Shown one piece after another: positions 56,472 to 64,000 of a stretch of DNA of 64,000 bases; within the stretch, counting starts at the first letter, position 1; the number at the start of each line of letters is the position of its first letter. The notes beneath the pieces were generated by a model. That model was not told the origin of the DNA and made no database searches. It saw nothing but the letters and a program-made list of their open reading frames with translations. Origin of the DNA: Pascua guehoae. Its lineage: Eukaryota > Basidiomycota > Tremellomycetes > Trichosporonales > Trichosporonaceae. The stretch covers positions 1,337,588 to 1,401,587 of the forward strand of contig BCJX01000006.1 in the NCBI GenBank assembly GCA_001600415.1, given 5' to 3'. The position numbers were made by a program, and so were the translations under genes.

Positions 56472-59400
56472 CTACAACCTCCGATCATGCATGATGGCCT
56501 TGAGGTCGGCCGAGCGCACGGGCGGCGCCTGCGCGAGATGCTTTGCACGCGCCACGTGCGGGTTCGCTGGGGCGTGGGTTGGCTCGGCACCGCTCTGGAG
56601 CAGCTCGAGGACGCTGGGGAGCAACGAGTTTTGGCGGCAGGTGAGCACGAGCTCCTTGCCCGTCTGCAGGTCGACAAGCCCGTTGAGCGAGTCCGAGTGG
56701 TGGCCGCGCGTGGGCTGCAACGGCCCTAAGGCCAGCTCGTCGGTCGCCGCACGCGCCGCGTATGCAATGCTCACCGAGCCCATGCGGTTCATGCGCTGTG
56801 GGCTCGGCGTGTGTGATGCCCTGCGCTCGCGCTCGGCACGTTCCCGCTCGGCGCGCTCGGCCTCCCTTTCGGACTTGTCCTCGGGCGCAATGAGGGCGTC
56901 GCGCAGGACCTGCAGCGACACCGCCTCGGCAACACGGCGGATGCGCCCGCGCTCGCTCACAGCCTTGCCCTGCTGCTGCCGCGTCTCGGTAGCGAGCCAT
57001 ACTTGGCGCCCCAGTGTTGTTGCCCACCGCTGCCGCGCGGCCGCGTCCGGCACAGAAAAGCAGTACTTGCGTCGACCGCCGAGGTGCGACACAAATGCCA
57101 CTTGGAATGTGTGCCGCATAAACCCACGCTCCACGTTGAACGTTCGCATGCTCCCAATGCTTCCGTACAACGCCCTGTGGTGTGAGTTGAGAAATTCGGG
57201 TAACTGAGACTCACGCATTGACGCCCATGCGTTCAAAGAGCATCGACTTGGGCCCGAGCGACACGCCGCGCACGCGGAACGACTGCTGGTTGGTATTCGC
57301 AAAGTCGAGGACAGGCGGATCAAACTCAAGTCCCATGCCTTGGAACCGGAGCTGGAACGAGGCGTCGGGCTTGGGAATCGCAATCGTCATCTTATCCGAC
57401 CATTCGTTGTAGGTCAGCCTGGAAGGGAGACGCTGCGGCGTAATCGCGACCTCCCGTGCGAGATGTGCCTCGTGGACCGCAAGAGACTGAACGAGCTTGG
57501 TCTGGCGAATCGACGTGTAAATGCCTTCCAGCAGCTCGTCGGGGACAAGGCCGCTCGGGTCCTTGCTCTGGAACGCGGCCACAAACGTATCACGCGAAAT
57601 GGCGTGGTTCGGGAACGCAAAGCCAAAGGTCGAGTAGAGCATGTCGTTGAGCTCGAGCGTCGATAACACAAGGTCCTCTGCCAGCTCCTGATCGTACGTC
57701 ACATACTCTTCGTTGGCGGCATAGTACCCTGCCGCAAATCCACGCAAGAGCGACTCGGCCGCCGAAATGTCATTCGGCAGCCGGATCGACAGCAAGAACA
57801 TGCGCAGGGCGTCGTCAATGCGGACTTTGCCAAAGTTGAAGCGGTCCATAAACGCCAACAGTAGCGTCGGGTCGGCAGCAAGAAGGATCCCAATCTGCGG
57901 CTTGTCCAATTCTGGTGTCTTGAGGATGAGGTTCGCCAATGTACCAGTGTCCAGTCTGGGGTTGCTCTGCTCGATGAGGTGGTGAACAGCACTGAGACTG
58001 TCCTCGGCAAACTGCTGAATAAAGTGTTGGACCAGCGGGTGGCGCGGCGGCTCGGTCGTCGGTTCGTCGCTCGTGCCGCTCACGAGGAGCTTGTCGAGGC
58101 TGACCACCGACTTGACAACAAACTTCATGTCGAGGTTGGCCTGGACGCCATGCGTAATCAACGGCTTTGCAATGACCAAAATGTCATTGAACAGGAACAA
58201 GTAGCGGTCCTTGCAGGTCTAGAGCAGTCAGCACTTGAATGTTGTCCAACCTCTTGAACAACTCACGTTCGCGTTGACCACCTGCAACACTTGCTGCGCA
58301 AGAAGCAGCTTGCGTGGCGGGTCCTCGAGAAACTCGAGGCTAGCTGACTCGGGCGACTCTGCAAGCATGGCATCCATACGCTTGAGGACGTCGGTTGATC
58401 GTTGCGACAGGCCTGCTACTGTGGGAGGGTCGTCGTTGATAGACACCACATTGGACGAGCCTAACTCGATCGGCGGAGGCGGCGCGCGGCGTCGGCTCAT
58501 CATGTACGACGGAATCTCTGGCCGGCCCGCCGAGTTGCCCTGAAGATGATCGCGAGAGGCTTGGCTGTCGTCGGAATAGTCGACCTGTGAATCGCCAGAC
58601 TTGGCACCAGCGTGACGGTAATCGTCGCTCGTACTTGGGCTGTGATTGCTGTGGTGGCTTCCACGGCTTGGAACACTACCCGCAGACGAACGCGACGCCA
58701 GGGCATTCATAAGTCCGCCGCGCTTGGTTGATGGGTTGTGTCCATAAGCGTCCGAAGGTCCTAGACCGCGAGGCTGAGCATGAACAGCACGCGCACCCGA
58801 CTGAGCGTCCATAGCGCGTTTCTGTTCAAAGGTAGTGATACCAGGGAAGGGCGAGAGCTTGGAGCTGTGGATGCGTGGGTCATTGATGTCGGCGCGGGGA
58901 AGGAAGCCTCCCTTTGCAGATGGTGTAGATAGCTGGTGCTGGATGAGGAGACTGTTGGCTGACGCAGCGGTGCTTTGGGTCGATGGGGCCATCGAGCTGT
59001 TTGATGGCTGATGGCGCATGCGATCGGTAGGCGATGCTCTCGATTGCGGCTGGGACCCACTAGTCGACGACGCCTGCGAGCTACGTTGCTGCACCTGTGC
59101 AAATCCTTCCTCTGGGTGGCGCGGGCTCACCGGTGGGCTGGTAACGGGGCTGTTTAAAGACCCACGACCGAGTGAACTCGAGCTCCCCTTGCGGAACGCA
59201 GAGAACATGGCGCGTCCCATAGCCTTGGATACACTTCCATTCTTCTTGTGCGTGCGCGTTGCTTCAGGCGACTCCTCGCCGAGGCGGCTCGACAGGCTGC
59301 TGTCCGCCCGCTGGTCGCCGCGCTGGCCGGCATATACCGCGGTTGCGGCGCCAGCGGCTGCCAATGCACCGACGCCTGCCGACACACCTGCTCCTGCTCC

Positions 59401-61387
59401 AGCCACCGCTGATGTTGGCTGCGAATGGTCGTCGGCAGACCTGGCAGCCTGGGATTCGGCCTCGGGGCTTGATGACGACGCGCCTCGGCCGTCACTGTAC
59501 GCCTGATAAGTTTGCGTTAAAGGCGTGACAGCTCCCGATGCCGCCTCGTCTTCTGAATAAATTAGCCCGTGTCCACAATATATGGAGGTACTCACCAAGA
59601 TCCTCCTGATCCTCATTGTCCCACTCATTGCTGGCATGTGCAGACCGGTTGTAGGCCCAATGGTGACGGCCCTGCGCGCCGGTCTCTGCGTTTGATGGAA
59701 CCTCAGTCTCGCCCGAGACATTTGCCGAATCGATGCCATCCACAGTGGAGGAAGAGTCTGCACTCGGTGAGTCCACTGTAGGCATGACGGTTGCCTGTGA
59801 GGATGTCGACTCCTGCGTGACATGGCGCGTGGGAGTTGTGGCAAAGGGTGCAGTGGGAGGAGCCAAGGAACCAGCATCGCGATCTGGCAGGTTGTCACCA
59901 AGGTACGTTTGCTGTTGTTGCCGGAACACCCCACCCGTCTCACGCACATCCTCGTGCAGGGGACTAGGCATGGAAACGTCGGGCGCGTTGTCGAGTTGCT
60001 CACCGCGAGCAGTGCGAGTTGAAAGACTGCGACCGAGGTGTGCTGCAAACTCGAATGCTTCAGTATCTGACCGTTGCGTACTGCGGGAAGAGGTGCGGTC
60101 AGGCACGCCGAGGAATTGGCCTGGGTGTGTGGTGGGGCCGGTGATGGCTGGTGCCGGTAGAAACGGGGGTACGGCAGTGGTAGGAGCCGAGGTTGAAACC
60201 GGGTCATTTTCAGGCACATATGGCTCGCCTTCTTCGTCTGGCTCGGGGTCGTCGAGCCCATCGTCGTCGTCGACAAAGTCGCTGCCATTATCGTCCACGG
60301 CATCTTCTGCTTCCGCTGCACCAGCTGCCTTGCCATCACGCGTGTGTCGGCGCTCCTGCCACAGCTTGTGGACCTCGGCCTCTTCCTGCTGGCGCGCAGC
60401 TCGTCGTCCGGCGAGTCTCTCCACCATCCGCCGTCCCACAACACTGCGGCGCTCCTCGGCCATGTTGGAGGACGAGACTGTAAAGCTACGCTGAAGGCGT
60501 GGACGGGGGACATCGAGGGTTGTATCAGGAATCGGAGTTGGTGTGTCGTCGACTGGTTCTGTCGCAGGCATGCCAAACATGCGGGGAACGCCAATCGTGC
60601 CTGCCCGGAGCAGCGGACGTGATCCTGGCAAGCTGAGAGTCACGTCCTCTGCTGATGCCGACAAGGACCCGCCCAATGAAGCCCCAAGCGATGCACCAGG
60701 ATTCGGAAAGTTGGTGCTTCGCGTGGGGGTGGTAGCACCCCCGAAACTGTGCCCGCCCGTGAGCTTGTCCATGGCTTTGGCTCGTGCGGCAGCCGAGTTT
60801 GACCGCGAGAGGTTGCGCAGCTCGCCCAATGATGGGAGTGGACTGGGTGTGTTGCGACCCGCTGCGGTCATGTTGGAAGGGAACGAGCTTGGCGGAGCCG
60901 GCACGGGGCTAATGGAGGGAAGGTAGGACTGGGCAAGCTGGTAGGCTGCCCAATCTGGCCCCGGCCCACCAACGGGGGAAGCTTGGGCGGTGTAGAATGG
61001 CGACGAGCTCCCAGAGTTGTACGCAATGTGGGGCGGCGTAGGTATGTGGTACGACGACGATGCAGAGTTTGAGCGCTGCATCATGGCGCCCGCACCGTAG
61101 CCCACCGATCCTCCCGGGGAAGGTGATAGGAACTCTTCACCGTCATACCCATAGTCATTGAGCATGCGAGCCGCTGGAGTCGTCGCATCGAAAGAAGGTC
61201 TGGCTTCCTCGTCTGCGGCGGCGGCATTGGCGTTGGTGATCACGCTCGGTCCCTTTGGCTGGGGCGGACGTCGCCCGTCTGGGGTCCGTGGGAGAGATGC
61301 CGCGCGCTTGAGCTTTGCAATGGCCAGAGATCTGATCTCGGAATTGGCAGATGGCGACGGTTGATATCGTACGGGTGAGGTGGACAT
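56472..61387 (-). CDS. Sec7-domain Arf guanine-nucleotide exchange factor with PH domain
   Basis: Model: 61387-59596, 59552-58267, 58218-57215, 57174-56472; 1594 residues, phases consistent. Residues 1-1000 are Ser/Pro/Asp-rich and disordered. The junction-spanning LLLAQQVLQVVNAN-TCKDRYLFLFNDILVIAKPL starts the folded part (about 1005). A divergent Sec7 domain follows (about 1085-1290: NFGKVRIDDALRMFLLSIRL, GFAAGYYAANEEY, LVLSTLELNDMLYSTFGFAF). A PH domain lies at about 1340-1440 (MRHTFQVAFVSHLGGRRKYC, ARQRWATTLGRQVW), then an Arg/Glu coiled coil. Sec7 proteins load GTP on Arf GTPases in Golgi/endosome traffic. The loop that carries the catalytic glutamate in classical Sec7 domains (RLPGE) reads RLPND here. 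Ends 241 bp from the convergent NUP120. Confidence 0.85.
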
Positions 61388-61762
61388 GGTGGGGCGGCTA
61401 GAGGAAAGGAGATGAGACGGGTGTTCGGCGGTAAGGAGTGGTGCGAGTGGAGGGGGCGTTTCGTCGGCGTCCTACTGCGTAGCGGGCATGAGAGTCATTG
61501 GCGGTTGAGCTGAGGGGGTATCGGGATGCGGGGCGAATGGAGAGGTGCTGTGCCGGTGGTTTGGGGGGAAGGGAAGGGGGCGTTGGATGTTGAGAGTCGA
61601 TGCAAGGGATGAGACGTGACGATGCAGTGGGAGCAGTTGAGTGCAGTCGCTGGATGTGGGGGGGGGGGGGGGGAGACAAGGTCGAGGTCGTTTCAGAAGG
61701 AAAAGTTGAGACGCGATGGAAAAGATGAGAGCGAGCGAGCGAGTGAGTTGTGTCGGATCCAA

Positions 61763-61815
61763 GCGAGGCGAGGCGAGGCGAGGCGAGGGTGAGGGTGAGG
61801 GTGAGGGTGAGGGGT
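61763..61815. repeat. Adjacent GGCGA and GGGTGA tandem arrays
   Basis: About four to five GGCGA units run directly into about five GGGTGA units, in the leader of the Sec7-type gene. The run is purine-rich on the plus strand. Confidence 0.9.
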
Positions 61816-62328
61816 GGGGGTGGGGTGGTGGAAGGGTAAAGTGGAGGGAGAGGCAAGGGGATTGAGAGAGGGCAAGTTGGTAGGGTTGGGGCTCGTGCGT
61901 ACAGCGTCTGCGTGCACTGCCAGTGTGCGGGAGCCGAAATGGTGCAAGAACTGCAATTGATTGAATGCGACCAAAGCCACAAACGGGTCCGGCGGGTCTC
62001 CCAGCCTGGGCAATAAAATAAGGCTGTAACTGTACACTCCCGATGGCGAGGGGTGCAACTGTGCTTTTGATGTCGTGGTTCGTTAAAAAGCGGAGAATGA
62101 ATGGAGTTTGATTGATAGAGTTGAGTGTGGAATTGATCAATCTGTGGATGCCGGATGATCATAGAGCAGCACACTCTGTGTCTCTGGTCGACGGCATGCG
62201 CGCAGCCTGCCAGTGCTAGCCCTGTAGCACCCAGCCTGCACCCAGCCAGCAGCCAGCACACCCAGGCGTGCCCAGGAATCCTTTGAACGGCCAGAGCCTA
62301 GAACACTGACACTTTTGCCTATCGGCCT

Positions 62329-62388
62329 ATCCATCCATCCATCCACCCATCCATCCATCCATCCATTCATCCACCCATCCATCCCATC
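62329..62388. repeat. CCAT/CCAC tetranucleotide microsatellite
   Basis: About 15 copies of CCAT with a few CCAC and TCAT variants. Confidence 0.95.
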
Positions 62389-64000
62389 TAGCAAGGATCC
62401 CAGGTGGTCAGTTCAACTATCAAGCCACTGTCTGTTCAAGCCTTGTTCCTTTTTTACATCACCGCTGCTGCTATAACTGGTGCAATGATGCATGATGCAT
62501 GCTCTATCCGGTAGATTACGGCTTTGTTAATAGCGTTGTGAAACGCATCCCCCACCCCGCAGAGTCCAGATCGTCGGCCCCCCAGCCTAACCCCTACTCC
62601 TTGCAGTAGCCGCCACCGCTCGCTCTCTTTCAAGGTCAAGGCGTGCCCTGGCCGCCTGGCCGTTTGGGCACTACCACCAAGCAAGCAAGCCAGCTAAGCC
62701 AGGGCAGGTATTGGCATGTACGCAGGCCTTGTCATTTTCAGCTCGCTCGTCGTGTGCCTGAAGTCTACTTTGTGCCCCCGAATTGCATCCCCGAATCTCG
62801 AACGTCTCAAAACTCTGGGCAAAGGCCAGCGCCGAGCCAGCCAAGACATGCATCCAAGTCTCCCACGATCGCTCTACCATGACTCAATGGGGGACCAAAT
62901 AAGATCCACCTCTCCACCCTCATGGCTGTCGGCTACATCGGTTACTTTCAAATGCGACACCGCTGCAGCAAGCAGCAGCATGGTTGCAAGCAGTGCTGTA
63001 CAGCGGCTACCCATACCTGTTCTCTCTGCCACCATGCTGTCGCTTCGTCTGGCAATCATCTTACACGAGAGCATGTTCAACGGCTCAGTCATCACCACGA
63101 GCGGGGCCGGCGGGGAAGATGAAAGAGAGGCCACTTGGCCTTACGGACGTGTGACGACGGCGTACGGAGTGTATCTGTCACTTGTACCCACCCACAAAGC
63201 CGGAATGAGGGGGACCAGTCGGCATTCAAGATACGAACTCGTCAAGACTGGTGTCTCTGGAATTGAGCCCTTCTGCCTTCGTCATCACGATCACGATGGT
63301 TGTTGGAACCATATACCGGCTTGGCTTAGGCTTGCTCCTTAGGGCTGGCTCATCGCGAAAGGTATACACCGAGCTATGGGGGGGAACGGGTTGGAGAGTT
63401 TGTCAGGCCACGTCGCTTTAGCGGTCACTGATGGAGCTACTCCGTGTGAGGCTTACTCAATAACCTTCACCTCAGGTCGGTGCTAGCACCATTGAGTGGC
63501 CTCCCGCACCTCGTTTCGAAACGGTTTAAGCTGGCGGTGTGTGAGCTGAGCAGATTTTGCTCATGTACCGTACGTGCATAGGGGCACGCCATTCAGCTCA
63601 TGTAAGCTCGAACGGTCCTCGGAGGACCTCTGGTTGCAACCACAGCCGGCATGGTTCAGAACCAACAGTGACCGCTGTGCACCCTGTTGCCGACGTGCCT
63701 CCCCCGTGTGCACACACGCGGTGCACGGATCTTCCCAGCTTGTCAACGTTTGGTGATCCAAGAAATCTCCGAGTCGGAACAAACCTTGCTTCCTTCGGTC
63801 ACCCCCGTCAGACATCAGATTGCTGTACAGAAATATCGGGTTTCAAGTGTCCCCTCTCGGGATCACTGCGGTGCTGCCAACTGCACTGCTACAAGGTGAC
63901 CTGGTGCCCTGTTTTCTACTTGACTAACTACATGCATGCAGTCGTACCTATATAGGTGCCCTGTATCCTGTGCCGCCGGCCTGGGGGCCGTGAATCGGCC

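Larger units (their letters stand above)
61388..64000. other. Intergenic region to the window end, no supported gene
   Basis: 2.6 kb with no gene I can support. The first 700 bp are a CT-rich (minus strand) leader/promoter of the Sec7 gene with simple repeats. From 62.4 kb to the end only short scattered frames are present, none with a recognisable motif. Confidence 0.5.

Noticed and set aside
61763..61815. GGGTGA array considered as a telomere-like or interstitial telomeric repeat
   Set aside because: It does not match the TTAGGG-type fungal repeat and passes directly into a GGCGA array in a gene leader.

Overview
The window looks like nuclear DNA of a basidiomycete fungus, most likely a GC-rich yeast of the Tremellomycetes (Trichosporonales-like). 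The reasons are protein-coding genes cut by many short GT-AG introns with CTAAC/CTGAC branch sites, high GC, CT-rich leaders, and a septation-network kinase of the Cdc7/SepH type. The genus is inference. No rRNA, CRISPR array, virus or transposase gene was recognised. Exon models were built by hand: each was accepted only when every splice phase closed and the joined protein kept its family motifs.

Layout. 1-232: 3' end of an unknown gene. 0.2-2.2 kb: no gene, but a 169-bp imperfect inverted repeat. 2.2-5.8 kb (-): RluA-type tRNA pseudouridine synthase (PUS9-like), six exons, with two intronic minisatellites and a 56-N gap. 6.5-9.1 kb (-): a large disordered protein with an unusually long ATG-free leader. 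9.1-16.5 kb: gene-poor stretch with G-runs, a 111-bp tandem duplication and simple repeats. 16.5-18.7 kb (-): unrecognised protein with a PIN-like core signature and a cysteine/glycine array. 19.1-22.5 kb (+): tandem array of three paralogous, unrecognised genes. 22.9-25.8 kb (-): 12-exon MFS transporter of the Git1/phosphate symporter type. 27.9-30.2 kb (-): MFS sugar transporter. 31.1-32.8 kb (-): nicotinate phosphoribosyltransferase. 33.5-36.5 kb (+): mitochondrial PPR-like protein. 37.3-42.1 kb (-): 13-exon Cdc7/SepH kinase. 43.7-44.9 kb (-): secreted glycerophosphodiester phosphodiesterase. 45.9-48.2 kb (-): GNL1-like circularly permuted GTPase. 49.2 kb (+): intron-containing tRNA-Glu(CTC). 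49.9-51.2 kb (-): SSU72 CTD phosphatase with a DPR-repeat extension. 51.8-56.2 kb (+): Nup120/Nup160 nucleoporin. 56.5-61.4 kb (-): Sec7-PH Arf exchange factor. 61.4-64 kb: no gene seen.

Most genes are unrelated housekeeping functions (NAD salvage, tRNA modification, transcription termination, nuclear pore, septation, vesicle traffic). One plausible functional link is the secreted phosphodiesterase and the Git1-like permease, which could release and import glycerophosphodiester products. The most novel material is the 16.5-22.5 kb block: the PIN-like/Cys-rich gene and the three-gene family share a divergent promoter and none was recognised.
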